Positions 55,351 through 64,000 of a DNA stretch of 64,000 nucleotides are shown here, in pieces. Numbering within the stretch: position 1 is the first letter of the stretch; the number at the start of each line of letters is the position of its first letter. Below the pieces are notes generated by a model. It was not told the origin of the DNA, did no database searches, and was given only the letters and a program-made list of their open reading frames with translations. Source of the stretch: Blattabacterium sp. (Cryptocercus kyebangensis) (GTDB lineage Bacteria > Bacteroidota > Bacteroidia > Flavobacteriales > Blattabacteriaceae); assembly GCF_003226855.1 (NCBI RefSeq), contig NZ_CP029820.1, positions 186,001 through 250,000 on the forward strand. The letters are read 5' to 3'. The position numbers were made by a program, and so were the translations under genes.

Positions 55351-56064
55351 ATGGGACAAAAAACAAATCCAATTGTTAATCGTTTGGGGATAGTTATGGG
55401 ATGGCAATCTAGTTGGTGTAATAATTACAAGGATAGAATACAAGAAGACTTTCAAGTTAGAAGATATATAGAAGCTCGTTTACTTAAAGGGATCGTTTCT
55501 CGTATTTTTATAGATAGGACCTTGAAATTCATTACGATAACTATTAGAACATCTAGACCAGCACTTGTTATAGGAAAGGGAGGAGATGAAGTGGATACTA
55601 TTAGAAAAGAATTAAAAAGACTTACTAAAAAAGAAGTTCAAATTAATATATCTGAAGTTAGAAGACCTGAATTAGATGCTCCTCTAGTAGCTAAGGGTTT
55701 AGTTAGACAATTAGAAAATAGAATATCTTATAAAAAAGTAATTAAGTTATCTATTATTTCAGCTATGAGAATGAATGCTCAAGGTATAAAAATTCAGGTT
55801 TCTGGAAGATTGAATGGATCTGAGATGGCTAGACGTGAATTTTATAAAGAAGGACGTATTTCTCTTGGAACTTTTCGTGCAGATGTAGATTATCATATGG
55901 AAGTAGCTCATACAGTTTATGGAAGTATAGGGGTTAAAGTTTGGATTATGAAAGGAGAAATATATGGAAAGAAAGAGCTATCTCCATTATTTGGATTACA
56001 ACCAAAAAAATCACGTTTTTATAATAACAAGTCTCCTTTTTTAAAAAGAAAGAAAAAAGTATAA
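55351..56064 (+). CDS. rpsC: 30S ribosomal protein S3
   Basis: mRNA-entry protein. Opens [18 protein letters not shown], contains the KH domain [19 protein letters not shown] and [20 protein letters not shown], then [29 protein letters not shown] and [13 protein letters not shown]. 237 residues, basic C-terminus. Full length; followed by a 39-base spacer to rplP. Confidence 0.98.
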   Translation: MGQKTNPIVNRLGIVMGWQSSWCNNYKDRIQEDFQVRRYIEARLLKGIVSRIFIDRTLKFITITIRTSRPALVIGKGGDEVDTIRKELKRLTKKEVQINISEVRRPELDAPLVAKGLVRQLENRISYKKVIKLSIISAMRMNAQGIKIQVSGRLNGSEMARREFYKEGRISLGTFRADVDYHMEVAHTVYGSIGVKVWIMKGEIYGKKELSPLFGLQPKKSRFYNNKSPFLKRKKKV

Positions 56065-56103
56065 ATTTTTTATAATTATTGTTATTTTATTTAGTTATTA
56101 TTT

Positions 56104-56523
56104 ATGTTACAACCAAAAAAAACAAAATATAAAAAGAATCAAAAAGGTAGAATACGTGGTAATTCATCAAAAGGACTTTTTCTTTCAAGAGGATTATATG
56201 GAATCAAGGCAATGGAAGGGGCATGGATAACCTCCAGACAGTTAGAAGCAGCTCGTGTAGCTGCTACTAGATATATGAAAAGAGAGGGAAAATTGTGGAT
56301 AAATATTTATCCAGATAAACCAATAACAAAAAAACCACAAGAAGTTCGTATGGGAAAAGGAAAAGGCCCTGTAGAATTTTGGGTTTCTGTTGTTAAACCT
56401 GGAAGGATATTATTTGAAATAGACGGGGTAGAGATGAAAATAGCTAAAGAAGCATTAAGATTAGCTTCTCAAAAATTTCCTATAAAAATGAAATTTATTT
56501 TTTCAAAAGAATTTGTAGAATGA
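56104..56523 (+). CDS. rplP: 50S ribosomal protein L16
   Basis: Protein near the A-site side of the peptidyl transferase centre. [20 protein letters not shown] opens it; [57 protein letters not shown] and [25 protein letters not shown] follow. 139 residues, normal. Its TGA overlaps the rpmC ATG (56520-56523). Confidence 0.98.
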   Translation: MLQPKKTKYKKNQKGRIRGNSSKGLFLSRGLYGIKAMEGAWITSRQLEAARVAATRYMKREGKLWINIYPDKPITKKPQEVRMGKGKGPVEFWVSVVKPGRILFEIDGVEMKIAKEALRLASQKFPIKMKFIFSKEFVE

Positions 56524-56729
56524 AAAAATATTCGGAAATTAAAATTTTGTCTATTAATGATATTAAAACGAATATAGAAATTAAAAAAAAGGATTACCAA
56601 AAAATGAAATTTGATCAAGTTTTTAACCTAAAAAAGGATTTTGTAAAAATTAGAATTTTGAGAAGATATATTGCCAAATTAAAAACTGAATTAAATAAAA
56701 GAATAAATGATAATAAAACAGGAAAGTAG
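56520..56729 (+). CDS. rpmC: 50S ribosomal protein L29
   Basis: Small helical-hairpin protein at the tunnel exit. The 69-residue product has the L29 pattern: an N-terminal region followed by [30 protein letters not shown], ending NDNKTGK. Divergent in its first half, but its size and position between rplP and rpsQ settle the identity. It overlaps rplP by 4 bases and rpsQ by 23 bases. Confidence 0.93.
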   Translation: MKKYSEIKILSINDIKTNIEIKKKDYQKMKFDQVFNLKKDFVKIRILRRYIAKLKTELNKRINDNKTGK

Positions 56730-56994
56730 GGGAATTTCTAACCTTAGAAAGGTTAGAAAACAAAGAACGGGAATAGTAATTAGCAATAAGATGAATAAAA
56801 CAATTATTGTCTCTGAAATAAAAAAAGTAAAACATAAGTATTACGGAAAAAGTATTTTGAAAAAGAAAAAGTATATGGTTCATGATGAGGAAAATAAATC
56901 CAAAAATGGAGATAAAGTAAGAATTATGGAAATAAGACCTATTAGTAAAAATAAATGTTGGAGATTAATTTCAATTTTAGGAAAAATAGGATAG
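56707..56994 (+). CDS. rpsQ: 30S ribosomal protein S17
   Basis: Primary 16S-binding protein of the 30S body. Family core: [73 protein letters not shown]. 95 residues, slightly longer than usual because the only suitable start (ATG 56707) lies inside rpmC; the first 11 residues before NLRKV are not family-typical. Its last base is one before the rplN ATG region. Confidence 0.96.
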   Translation: MIIKQESRGISNLRKVRKQRTGIVISNKMNKTIIVSEIKKVKHKYYGKSILKKKKYMVHDEENKSKNGDKVRIMEIRPISKNKCWRLISILGKIG

Positions 56995-56995
56995 G

Positions 56996-57367
56996 ATGTT
57001 ACAACAAGAATCTAGATGTAGAGTTTCGGATAATTCAGGAGCAAAAGAAGCTTTAATTATTCGTGTTTTAGGAGGGTCTAAAAAAAAATATGCTTTTTTA
57101 GGTGATTCTATAGTTGTTACAATAAAATCAGCTATTTCTAGCGGTGGTATAGTAAAAAAAGGTCAAATCACTAAAGCTATAGTAATTAGAACAAAAAAAA
57201 GAACAAGAAGAAAGGATGGTTCATATATAAGTTTTGATGATAATGCTTGTGTTTTGATTAATCCTTCTGGAGAAATGATGGGAACTAGAGTTTTTGGACC
57301 AGTAGCAAGAGAGTTAAGAGATTTGGAATATATGAAGATTATTTCTTTAGCTCAAGAAGTTTTATAA
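56996..57367 (+). CDS. rplN: 50S ribosomal protein L14
   Basis: Intersubunit-bridge protein and the binding partner of RsfS (38145-38465). Reads [85 protein letters not shown]. 123 residues, exactly as in the family. Confidence 0.99.
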   Translation: MLQQESRCRVSDNSGAKEALIIRVLGGSKKKYAFLGDSIVVTIKSAISSGGIVKKGQITKAIVIRTKKRTRRKDGSYISFDDNACVLINPSGEMMGTRVFGPVARELRDLEYMKIISLAQEVL

Positions 57368-57385
57368 AAATTTATTTATTTATAT

Positions 57386-57628
57386 ATGATAAAAAAAGGA
57401 GATGAAATTTCTATTTTATCAGGAAATTATAAAGGAGTTAAAGGAATAGTCTTAAAAGTTTTTCCTAAAAAGAAAAAAGTTATTGTATTTGGAATAAATA
57501 TGATTAAGAAACATATTAAACCTAGTGCAAAAAATCCTAAAGGAGGAATTATAAAAAAGGAAGCTCCTATACATATATCTAATTTAAAAAAAGAAAAAAA
57601 AGGAAAAATAAATGATTTATCAGTCTAG
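57386..57628 (+). CDS. rplX: 50S ribosomal protein L24, C-terminally shortened
   Basis: Assembly-initiator protein of the 50S subunit. The KOW region is clear: IKKGDEISILSGNYKGVKGIVLKVF, VFGINMIKKHIKPSAKNPKGGIIKKEAPIHISNL. The protein then ends after KKEKKGKINDLSV at 80 residues, while usual L24 proteins run to about 103-105 with a further strand and a basic tail. The missing part would overlap rplE, whose start lies 17 bases before the rplX stop, so a 3' deletion is likely. The rRNA-binding KOW core is retained, so function may be preserved. Confidence 0.93.
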   Translation: MIKKGDEISILSGNYKGVKGIVLKVFPKKKKVIVFGINMIKKHIKPSAKNPKGGIIKKEAPIHISNLKKEKKGKINDLSV

Positions 57629-58160
57629 ACTAAATAAATTATATGAAGAAGAAATAATTCCAAATTTAATAAAAAAATTTGAATATAGCTCTGTAATGGA
57701 AGTTCCTAGACTTAAGAAAATAATTTTACATCAAGGAGTAGGTTCTACAACATTAGATAAAAAACTTATAGATCATTCTATGAATGAAATAACATCTATT
57801 GTAGGCCAAAAAGCCGTTTTTTGTTATTCAAAACATGATGAATCTGGATTTAAGTTGAGAAAAGGGATGGCTATAGGTGTAAAAGTTACTTTACGAAGGA
57901 TAAAAATGTATGAATTTTTGGAAAGACTGATCACAGTCTCTTTACCTAGAGTAAGAGATTTTAATGGAGTAAAAAAAACTAGTTTTGATGGATTTGGAAA
58001 TTATAACATGGGTATTACGGAACAAGTAATTTATCCAGAAATTGATATCGATAAAATTAAAAAAAATATAGGGATGAATATAACATTTGTTACTTCTGCA
58101 AAAAGTAATTTAGAAGCAAAATCTCTTTTATTTTATTTTGGAATACCATTCAAAAAATGA
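57612..58160 (+). CDS. rplE: 50S ribosomal protein L5
   Basis: Central-protuberance protein that contacts 5S rRNA and P-site tRNA. Opens YQSRLNKLYEEEIIPNLIKKF and continues VMEVPRLKKIILHQGVG, then FKLRKGMAIGVKVTLRRIKMYEFLERLITVSLPRVRDF, FDGFGNYNMGITEQVIYPEIDIDKI. 182 residues, full length. The normal N-terminus fixes the start at ATG 57612, inside the end of rplX. Confidence 0.98.
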   Translation: MIYQSRLNKLYEEEIIPNLIKKFEYSSVMEVPRLKKIILHQGVGSTTLDKKLIDHSMNEITSIVGQKAVFCYSKHDESGFKLRKGMAIGVKVTLRRIKMYEFLERLITVSLPRVRDFNGVKKTSFDGFGNYNMGITEQVIYPEIDIDKIKKNIGMNITFVTSAKSNLEAKSLLFYFGIPFKK

Positions 58161-58167
58161 TAAATAA

Positions 58168-58437
58168 ATGGCTAAAGAATCTGTAAAAGCGAGACAAAAA
58201 AAAAGAGAAAAAATAGTATTAAAATATGCAAAAAAACGAGAGAGTTTGAAAAAGTCTAAAAGTTATGAATTATTGCAAAAATTACCTAGAGATGCTTCTC
58301 CAGTTCGTTTACGGAACAGATGTTCTATAACAGGAAGGAGTAGGGGATATATGCGATTGTTTGGAATATCTCGTATTGTTTTCAGAAATATGGTTTCCCA
58401 AGGTCTTATTCCTGGAGTAAAAAAAGCAAGTTGGTAA
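58168..58437 (+). CDS. rpsN: 30S ribosomal protein S14
   Basis: 30S head protein near the A site. 89 residues, the longer zinc-free type: the segment [35 protein letters not shown] carries only one Cys instead of the four of the zinc form. It ends with [11 protein letters not shown], the normal C-terminus. No zinc-dependent switch to another S14 copy is visible here. Confidence 0.98.
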   Translation: MAKESVKARQKKREKIVLKYAKKRESLKKSKSYELLQKLPRDASPVRLRNRCSITGRSRGYMRLFGISRIVFRNMVSQGLIPGVKKASW

Positions 58438-58457
58438 TTTATAAAAAAAAATAAAAT

Positions 58458-58856
58458 ATGAATACCGATCCTATTGCAGATTTTTTAACTAGAATTAGAA
58501 ATGCATGTTTTGTAAAACATAAACTATTAGAAATCCCTTCTTCTAAATTAAAAAAAGAACTTTCTAAAGTTTTATTAGAAAATGGTTATATTTTGGATTA
58601 TAAATTGGAAAAAAGAGATAAAATAGATAAAGAAGTAATTAAAATTGCTTTAAAATATTTTAAAAAAAATTCCGTAATTCAACGATTAATTAGAATAAGT
58701 AAACCAGGATTAAGAAAATATGTTAAATATAAAGATATTCCTCGTGTTTTAAATGGATTGGGAATTGCAATTATTTCTACTTCTTGTGGTATAATAACAG
58801 ATAAACAGGCTAGAAAAAAAAAATTAGGAGGTGAAATTTTGTGTTATGTTTACTAA
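58458..58856 (+). CDS. rpsH: 30S ribosomal protein S8
   Basis: Binds helix 21 of 16S rRNA; S8 is also the translational repressor of the spc operon in E. coli, unproven here. Opens [20 protein letters not shown], contains [20 protein letters not shown] and [54 protein letters not shown]. 132 residues, complete. rplF follows after 14 bases if its ATG at 58871 is used. Confidence 0.98.
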   Translation: MNTDPIADFLTRIRNACFVKHKLLEIPSSKLKKELSKVLLENGYILDYKLEKRDKIDKEVIKIALKYFKKNSVIQRLIRISKPGLRKYVKYKDIPRVLNGLGIAIISTSCGIITDKQARKKKLGGEILCYVY

Positions 58857-58870
58857 AAATTTTTTTTATT

Positions 58871-59416
58871 ATGTCTAGGATTGGAAAAATTCCTATATCT
58901 ATACCTAAAGATGTCCATGTAAATATTATTGATAATAAAATAATTATAAAAGGGAAATTAGGAATTTTAAGTCAAAAAATTTCCGAAAAAGTAAAGATAA
59001 TTTTTAAAGACGATAAATTATTTTTAAGTAGAATACAAGAAGATAAAAAAACTAAATCTTTACATGGATTATATCGTATATTGATTGATAATATGGTAAA
59101 AGGAGTTTCTAATGGATTCCAAAAGGAATTAGAATTGGTAGGAATTGGATATAGAGTATCTTATTATGGAGAAATATTGGAGTTTAATTTGGGTTTTTCT
59201 CATAAAATTATGATGAAAATTCCTAAAGAAATTTATGCAGAAGTAAGAATAGAAAAAGGGAAAAATACAATTCTTATATTAAAATCTTATGATAAACAAC
59301 TTTTAGGTATGATAGCTTCGAAAATTCGTTCGTTGAGAAAACCAGAACCATATAAGGGTAAAGGAATAAAATATTTAAAGGAATATATTCGTAGAAAAGC
59401 GGGAAAATCTGCTTAA
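58871..59416 (+). CDS. rplF: 50S ribosomal protein L6
   Basis: 50S protein near the sarcin-ricin loop. MSRIGKIPISIPKDVHVNI is the family start, so I used ATG 58871 rather than an upstream start at 58841 that would add ten unrelated residues and overlap rpsH. Also present: GLYRILIDNMVKGVSNGFQKELELVGIGYR and KIRSLRKPEPYKGKGIKY, the C-terminal signature. About 181 residues. Confidence 0.97.
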   Translation: MSRIGKIPISIPKDVHVNIIDNKIIIKGKLGILSQKISEKVKIIFKDDKLFLSRIQEDKKTKSLHGLYRILIDNMVKGVSNGFQKELELVGIGYRVSYYGEILEFNLGFSHKIMMKIPKEIYAEVRIEKGKNTILILKSYDKQLLGMIASKIRSLRKPEPYKGKGIKYLKEYIRRKAGKSA

Positions 59417-59421
59417 ATATT

Positions 59422-59763
59422 ATGATAAAAGAAAATAAAAGAAAATTAGGGAGGATTTTTGGAACTAAAAAGAAACCTAGAATTACTGTTTTCAGAAGTA
59501 ATAGAGCTATATATGCACAAATAATTGATGATTTATCTGGAAAAACTTTGGTATCTTCTTCTTCGAGAGAAAAAATATTTAGAAATAGTATGAAAATAAA
59601 GAGAACGAAAATAAAATTATCTAATGAAGTTGGTAAATTATTAGGTAAAAGAGCAAGTCTATTAAAAATACAAAAGGTTGTTTTTGATAGGGGAAGATAT
59701 TTGTATCATGGGAGGATAAAATCCTTAGCAGAAGGAGTTAGAGAAATGGGTTTAGATTTTTAA
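59422..59763 (+). CDS. rplR: 50S ribosomal protein L18
   Basis: 5S rRNA-binding protein of the central protuberance. Contains KKKPRITVFRSNRAIYAQIIDD, LVSSSSREK, LGKRASLLKIQKVVFDRGRYLYHGRIKSLAEGVREMGLDF. 113 residues, near the family norm with the usual C-terminus. The start ATG is 59422, five bases after the rplF stop. Confidence 0.97.
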   Translation: MIKENKRKLGRIFGTKKKPRITVFRSNRAIYAQIIDDLSGKTLVSSSSREKIFRNSMKIKRTKIKLSNEVGKLLGKRASLLKIQKVVFDRGRYLYHGRIKSLAEGVREMGLDF

Positions 59764-59770
59764 ATAAATT

Positions 59771-60295
59771 GTGGTGATTTATTTGGATAAAAAAGGAAAA
59801 CATTTAGGATTAGAACTAAAAGAAAGATTAGTTGGAGTGACAAGAGTATGTAAAGTTACTAAAGGAAGAAGATATTTTAGTTTTAGTGCTATTGTTATTA
59901 AAGGAAATGAAAATGGAATGGTAGGATATGGATTTGGAAAATCTAAGGAAGCTCCTGATGCTATTCGTAAAGCAGGAGAACAAGCAAAAAGGAGTTTATG
60001 TAAAGTCTGTATTTATAATGGAACTATCCCTCATGAACAAGAAGCTAGATATGGTGGTGCACATATTCTTATTAAACCTGCTTCTGAAGGAACTGGAATT
60101 ATAGCAGGTGGACCTTTAAGAGCGGTTCTTGAAGCTGTAGGATTAAGAAATGTTTTATCAAAATCTAAAGGATCATCGAATCCTCATAATATAATTAAAG
60201 CGACAATTAAAGCATTAAAATATATGAGAGATGTTCAGGTTATTTCTAGAGAAAGAGGGATTTCTATTGAAAGAGTATATAATGGTGTGGAATAA
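59771..60295 (+). CDS. rpsE: 30S ribosomal protein S5
   Basis: 30S protein involved in accuracy and mRNA unwinding. LKERLVGVTRVCKVTKGRRYFSFSAIVIKGNENGMVGYGFGKSKEAPDAIRKAGEQAKRSL is the RNA-binding half; GGAHILIKPASEGTGIIAGGPLRAVLEAVGLRNVLSKSKGSSNPHNIIKATIKAL completes it. 174 residues. The start is a GTG at 59771. In most bacteria rpmD (L30) would follow; here only 29 bases separate the rpsE stop from rplO. Confidence 0.98.
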   Translation: MVIYLDKKGKHLGLELKERLVGVTRVCKVTKGRRYFSFSAIVIKGNENGMVGYGFGKSKEAPDAIRKAGEQAKRSLCKVCIYNGTIPHEQEARYGGAHILIKPASEGTGIIAGGPLRAVLEAVGLRNVLSKSKGSSNPHNIIKATIKALKYMRDVQVISRERGISIERVYNGVE

Positions 60296-60324
60296 TAAAT
60301 AAAAAATATAAATAAATTTTTATT

Positions 60325-60780
60325 ATGGAGTTAAATTTTTTGATTCCAAGAAAAGGATCTAAAAAAAAAAAATTAAGATTAGGAAGAGGGCAAGGTTCTG
60401 GAAAAGGTGGTACTTGTGGAAGAGGGCATAAGGGAGCTAAATCTCGTTCTGGGTATTCCAAAAAATTGGGATTTGAAGGAGGACAAATGCCTATTCAAAG
60501 AAGGATTCCTAAATTTGGATTTAGGAGCCCTAATAGAAAAAAATATTTTATAATCAGTTTAGATTCTATACAAGAATTAGTAGATAGGGGAAAAGTTTCA
60601 AATATTATTAATAAACAAACATTATTGGATAATCGTTTATTAAATAAAAAAAATGGACTAGTAAAAATTTTAGCAGGAAGAAAAATATTAAAATATCCGT
60701 TGAAAATTACTGCATCTAAATTTAGTAAAAAAGCTGTTTTTTATATACAAAAAGCTGGTGGAGAAGCTTTATCCGTATGA
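60325..60780 (+). CDS. rplO: 50S ribosomal protein L15
   Basis: Late-assembly 50S protein. The opening ([61 protein letters not shown]) is the glycine-rich family pattern; the C-terminus has [37 protein letters not shown]. 151 residues. rpmD is missing just upstream. An ORF for secY could start within it, but the conserved secY start lies after its stop. Confidence 0.98.
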   Translation: MELNFLIPRKGSKKKKLRLGRGQGSGKGGTCGRGHKGAKSRSGYSKKLGFEGGQMPIQRRIPKFGFRSPNRKKYFIISLDSIQELVDRGKVSNIINKQTLLDNRLLNKKNGLVKILAGRKILKYPLKITASKFSKKAVFYIQKAGGEALSV

Positions 60781-60796
60781 ATATAGATTGATTTTC

Positions 60797-62212
60797 ATGA
60801 ATAATTTTTTAGTTACATTTCATAATATTTGGAATGCAAAAGAATTAAGGAAAAAAATAATAATAACTTTAAGTTATTTATTAGTATATCGTTTTGGTGC
60901 ATATATTCCCATTCCTGGAATCAATCCTTTAGGAATTATTGATTTTATGAAACCCGTTAATTCAGGTTCTAAAGGATTAATGCAAATTCTTTCTTCTTTT
61001 ACTGGTGGAGCTTTTAATCGTGCTTCTATTTTAGCTTTAGGAATTATGCCATATATATCTGCTTCTATTATAATACAATTGATGTGTATTATTATTCCTT
61101 TTTTACAGAAATTACAGAGGGATGGAGAGAGTGGGAAAAGGCAAATTAACTTTATTACAAGATGGTTAACTGTTGGAATATGTTTGATTCAAGCTCCTTT
61201 ATATCTCATTTCTTTAACAAAGCAATTTAGTCCTATTACTTATTCATCATCTTCTGATTTATTATTATCTAATACTTATCTTTTGGATATAAATACTTTT
61301 TATGGAAAAACTTTATTTTGGACAATTGGAATAATAATATTGACTTCTGGAACATTATTTACTATGTGGTTAGGAGATAAAATAACGGATGAAGGAATAG
61401 GGAATGGAATTTCTTTAATTATTATGTCCGGAATTATAGTTCGTTTTCCGGATTCTGTTTTAAAAGAAATATATAATAAATTAAAAATTGGAAATGGAGG
61501 AATGATTGTTTTATTTCTCGAATTTTTATTATGGTTAATAGTAATTCTTTTTTGCATTGTAATTATTCAATCTATTAGAAAAATTCCTGTACAATATGTT
61601 TCTCATTATAAATCTTTAAGATTAAGCTCTAAATTGATTCATAAAAAACATCAGTATATTCCATTAAAAATGACTGCTGCAGGTGTAATGCCTATTATTT
61701 TTTCTCAAGCAATTATGCTTTTTCCATTAACTTTCTTTAATTACGTAAATAATGAAAAAATTAAAAATTTTTTTTATCTATTTCAAGATGTTTATGGTTT
61801 ATGGTATAATTTAGCTTTTTCTATATTAGTGATAATATTTACTTTTTTTTATACGGCAATTACTATTCCAGTGAATCAAATAGCTGATGATTTAAAGAGA
61901 AATGGGGGACATATACCTAAAGTAAAACCAGGTAAAGAAACTGTAGAATATATAGATTCTATTTTGTCAAAAATAACACTTCCTGGAGCTATATTATTAG
62001 CTATAATTGCTATATTACCATCTATAGTTTTTCGTATAGGAATTACTCAAAATTTTTCATTATTTTATGGTGGAACCTCATTATTAATTGTTGTAGGCGT
62101 TATATTAGATATTATACAACAAGTTGAAATATATTTACTGAATTATTATTATGATGATTTAATGATGATAAAAAATCGTAATAGTAGGTATATTTCTAGT
62201 AATAAAATGTAG
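60797..62212 (+). CDS. secY: Preprotein translocase subunit SecY
   Basis: Ten-helix channel of the Sec translocon. Contains YLLVYRFGAYIPIPGI, the plug and helix 2-3 region with LGIMPYISASIIIQLM, QRDGESGKRQINFITRWLT, MWLGDKITDEGIGNGISLIIM, YIPLKMTAAGVMPIIFSQAI and DLKRNGGHIPKVKPGKET with the cytosolic ribosome-binding loop. About 471 residues. I chose ATG 60797; an upstream ATG at 60758 would add 13 residues inside rplO. SecG, YajC and YidC are encoded elsewhere in the window. Confidence 0.98.
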   Translation: MNNFLVTFHNIWNAKELRKKIIITLSYLLVYRFGAYIPIPGINPLGIIDFMKPVNSGSKGLMQILSSFTGGAFNRASILALGIMPYISASIIIQLMCIIIPFLQKLQRDGESGKRQINFITRWLTVGICLIQAPLYLISLTKQFSPITYSSSSDLLLSNTYLLDINTFYGKTLFWTIGIIILTSGTLFTMWLGDKITDEGIGNGISLIIMSGIIVRFPDSVLKEIYNKLKIGNGGMIVLFLEFLLWLIVILFCIVIIQSIRKIPVQYVSHYKSLRLSSKLIHKKHQYIPLKMTAAGVMPIIFSQAIMLFPLTFFNYVNNEKIKNFFYLFQDVYGLWYNLAFSILVIIFTFFYTAITIPVNQIADDLKRNGGHIPKVKPGKETVEYIDSILSKITLPGAILLAIIAILPSIVFRIGITQNFSLFYGGTSLLIVVGVILDIIQQVEIYLLNYYYDDLMMIKNRNSRYISSNKM

Positions 62213-62282
62213 TAATTTTATGTTTAATTTTTTATGTATATTGTCACATAATATAATATAATCTATTTAATTTTTTATTTTT

Positions 62283-62498
62283 ATGGCTAAACAAAAGCAT
62301 ATAGAAGTAGATGGAATAATTATAGAATCTTCTCCAAATGCTATGTTCCGTGTTGAATTAGAAAATGGTTGTATTGTTAAAGCTCATATTTCAGGAAAAA
62401 TGAGGATGCATTATATAAAAATTTTACCTGGGGATAAGGTTAGATTAGAAATGTCCTCCTATGATTTGAAGAGAGGTAGAATCACCTATAGATATTAA
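62283..62498 (+). CDS. infA: Translation initiation factor IF-1
   Basis: OB-fold factor that blocks the A site during initiation. 71 residues: [69 protein letters not shown], essentially the universal sequence. It follows secY after a 70-base A/T-rich spacer with no other gene, and precedes rpmJ. Confidence 0.98.
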   Translation: MAKQKHIEVDGIIIESSPNAMFRVELENGCIVKAHISGKMRMHYIKILPGDKVRLEMSSYDLKRGRITYRY

Positions 62499-62526
62499 AA
62501 AAAATTAATAAAATTTATTATATGTT

Positions 62527-62643
62527 ATGAAAGTAAGAACTTCTTTAAAAAAAAGAACGGATAATTGTAAAATTATTAGAAGAAAAGGACGTTTACGTAT
62601 TATTAATAAAAAAAATCCTAGATTTAAACAAAGACAAGGTTAG
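62527..62643 (+). CDS. rpmJ: 50S ribosomal protein L36
   Basis: A 38-residue basic protein starting [20 protein letters not shown] and ending [12 protein letters not shown], the Bacteroidetes-type L36 without the full zinc-binding Cys set (only one Cys, in DNCKII). It lies between infA and rpsM, its normal position, with its ATG 28 bases after the infA stop. Its size makes it easy to overlook. Confidence 0.97.
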   Translation: MKVRTSLKKRTDNCKIIRRKGRLRIINKKNPRFKQRQG

Positions 62644-62669
62644 TTTTAATATATATATTATTGTATTCT

Positions 62670-63047
62670 ATGGCTAGAATTTCAGGAATAGATATTCCAA
62701 AACATAAGAAAGGAGTTATTGGTCTTATGTATTTATATGGAATAAGTAAAAGTTTATCAAGTAAAATTTTATCATATGTTGGAATTGATAAAAATATAAA
62801 AGTAGAAAATTGGTCTGATGAAGATATCAGTAATATAAGAAAATATATATCAAATAATCTAAAAATAGAAGGAGAATTAAGATCTGAGATTCAATTGAAT
62901 ATTAAGAAATTAATGGATATTGGATGTTATAGAGGTACTAGACATAGGAAAAGGCTACCTTTGAGAGGTCAAAAAACTAAAAATAATTGTAGAACTAGAA
63001 AAGGAAGAAAAAAAACTGTAGCAAACAAGAAGAAAATAACAAAATAA
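62670..63047 (+). CDS. rpsM: 30S ribosomal protein S13
   Basis: 30S head protein touching the P-site tRNA and 50[27 protein letters not shown] opens it, [28 protein letters not shown] follows, then [37 protein letters not shown], with the basic C-terminus. About 125 residues. An upstream TTG at 62661 would add three residues; ATG 62670 is the family start. Confidence 0.98.
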   Translation: MARISGIDIPKHKKGVIGLMYLYGISKSLSSKILSYVGIDKNIKVENWSDEDISNIRKYISNNLKIEGELRSEIQLNIKKLMDIGCYRGTRHRKRLPLRGQKTKNNCRTRKGRKKTVANKKKITK

Positions 63048-63067
63048 AATTTTTTCATAGAAAAAAT

Positions 63068-63454
63068 ATGGCAAAATTATCATCGGGTAAAAAAAAATCA
63101 GTAGTAGTAGATCCATTAGGAGAAGCTCACATTAAATCTACGTTTAACAATATTATTATTACATTAACGAACAAAAAAGGAGAGGTTATAGCATGGTCCT
63201 CTGCTGGAAAAATGAATTTTAAGGGATCTAAAAAAAATACACCTTATGCTGCTCAAATGGCTGCAGAAAATGTAGCAAAAGAAGGATTAAATGCAGGAAT
63301 AAAAAAAATTGAAGTAAAAGTAAAGGGACCTGGTGCAGGTAGAGATGCGGCAATACGAGCTTTGAGTAATTCTGGAATTTTAGTAACCTTAATAAAAGAT
63401 ATTACTCCTTTACCTCATAATGGTTGTCGTCCACCAAAAAGAAGGAGAGTTTAA
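63068..63454 (+). CDS. rpsK: 30S ribosomal protein S11
   Basis: 30S platform protein. Contains [82 protein letters not shown], and [26 protein letters not shown]. 128 residues, full length. It follows rpsM by 20 bases and precedes rpsD by 11. Confidence 0.99.
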   Translation: MAKLSSGKKKSVVVDPLGEAHIKSTFNNIIITLTNKKGEVIAWSSAGKMNFKGSKKNTPYAAQMAAENVAKEGLNAGIKKIEVKVKGPGAGRDAAIRALSNSGILVTLIKDITPLPHNGCRPPKRRRV

Positions 63455-63465
63455 TTTTTAAAATT

Positions 63466-64000
63466 ATGGGAAGATATATAGGACCAAAAACGAAAATTTC
63501 TCGTAAATTTGGAGAATGTATATATGGAGAAGATAAATATTTTGAAAGAAGAAAATATCCATCTGGTGAACATGGAAATAGTCGTCGTAGGGGTAAAAAA
63601 TCAGAATATTTTGTACAATTGATAGAAAAACAAAAGGCAAAATATACTTATGGTATATTAGAACGTCAATTTAAAAGATTATTTATTGAATCTGCAAAAA
63701 AAAAAGGAATTACTGGAGAATTGTTATTACAATCATGTGAATCTCGTCTTGATAATATTGTTTTTAGATTAAAATTTGCTCCATCTAGATCTTCTGCACG
63801 TCAGATGATTTCTCATAAACATATTTTGGTAAATGATTCTATTGTTAATATTCCTTCTTTTAGATTAAAACCTGGAGATAAAATTAGTATAAGAGAAAAG
63901 TCTAGAAAACATCCAGTTATATTAGAATCTATAAATAAAAAAATAGGAGTTATAGTAGAATGGTTAATTTTGGATGATAAGAATATGTTTGGAATATTTA
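63466..64000 (+). CDS. rpsD: 30S ribosomal protein S4, cut by window end
   Basis: Primary 16S-binding protein. MGRYIGPKTKISRKFGE starts it; YPSGEHGNSRRRGKKSEYFVQLIEKQKAKYTYGILERQFKRLF and the S4 RNA-binding domain RLDNIVFRLKFAPSRSSARQMISHKHILVNDSIVNIPSFRLKPGDKISI follow. 178 codons are visible and the frame is open at the window end, so about 20 residues are missing. rpoA and rplQ would be expected beyond the edge. Confidence 0.97.
   Translation, partial: MGRYIGPKTKISRKFGECIYGEDKYFERRKYPSGEHGNSRRRGKKSEYFVQLIEKQKAKYTYGILERQFKRLFIESAKKKGITGELLLQSCESRLDNIVFRLKFAPSRSSARQMISHKHILVNDSIVNIPSFRLKPGDKISIREKSRKHPVILESINKKIGVIVEWLILDDKNMFGIF

Noticed and set aside
58841..58870. Upstream start for rplF
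   Set aside because: Adds ten residues not seen in L6 and overlaps rpsH; MSRIGKIPI at 58871 is the family start.

Overview
The window looks like part of the reduced chromosome of an obligate insect endosymbiont in the Flavobacteriales; Blattabacterium (the cockroach and Mastotermes symbiont) is the most likely genus. The sequence shows extreme A/T richness, lysine/isoleucine/asparagine-rich proteins, very short spacers, many overlapping genes and no transposase, integrase, phage gene or CRISPR array. Bacteroidetes markers are present: a 34-residue THX ribosomal protein, a DUF3276 (PUR-alpha-like) protein, a long NusB, Bacteroidetes-type omega subunit and LptE, the gene order miaB / sigma-54 activator / lptE / secG / groES / groEL, and a few promoter boxes fitting TAnnTTTG. 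The genus is inferred from gene content; the phylum and lifestyle call is much firmer.

Region 1 (1-13,000) holds metabolic and translation genes on both strands: a partial glnS, folC, tRNA-Val(UAC), then a minus-strand run of miaA, aroC, a DEAD-box helicase, a MATE exporter, gcvT, a PTPS/QueD-family gene and idi, followed by the menaquinone pair menI-menF (+) and ndh (-). Type II NADH dehydrogenase passing electrons to menaquinone is a coherent respiratory module.

Region 2 (13,000-25,500) carries a zinc metallopeptidase, THX, coaE, yajC, nusB, an MsbA/Mdl-like ABC exporter, DUF3276, kdsC, the groES-groEL operon, secG, lptE, a sigma-54 activator, miaB and pncB. KdsC, LptE, BamD, CdsA and Psd together indicate that a Gram-negative envelope is still built.

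Region 3 (25,600-44,000) carries an RRM protein, dapA, ferritin, bamD, rpoZ, a fructose-6-phosphate aldolase/transaldolase, lpdA, adk, obgE, clpX, the SRP RNA, pyrG, yidC, birA, rsfS, ftsH, cdsA, psd and dnaK. Protein export is well represented over the window (SRP RNA, YidC, SecY, SecG, YajC).

Region 4 (44,083-64,000) is one uninterrupted plus-strand array: rplM-rpsI-rpsB-tsf-gpmI-map, then the str, S10, spc and alpha ribosomal clusters through rpsD, which runs off the window. rpmD (L30) is absent between rpsE and rplO, and rplX is shortened at its C-terminus.

No stretch over 300 bases lacks a gene. I see no clearly new multi-gene system. The points most worth checking are decay and compaction signatures: a poly(A) tract that appears to frameshift the start of menI, genes without a usual start codon (glnS, MATE), a miaA gene that ends inside the antisense of tRNA-Val, convergent genes sharing stop tetranucleotides, and substitutions at conserved positions in Map and CdsA.
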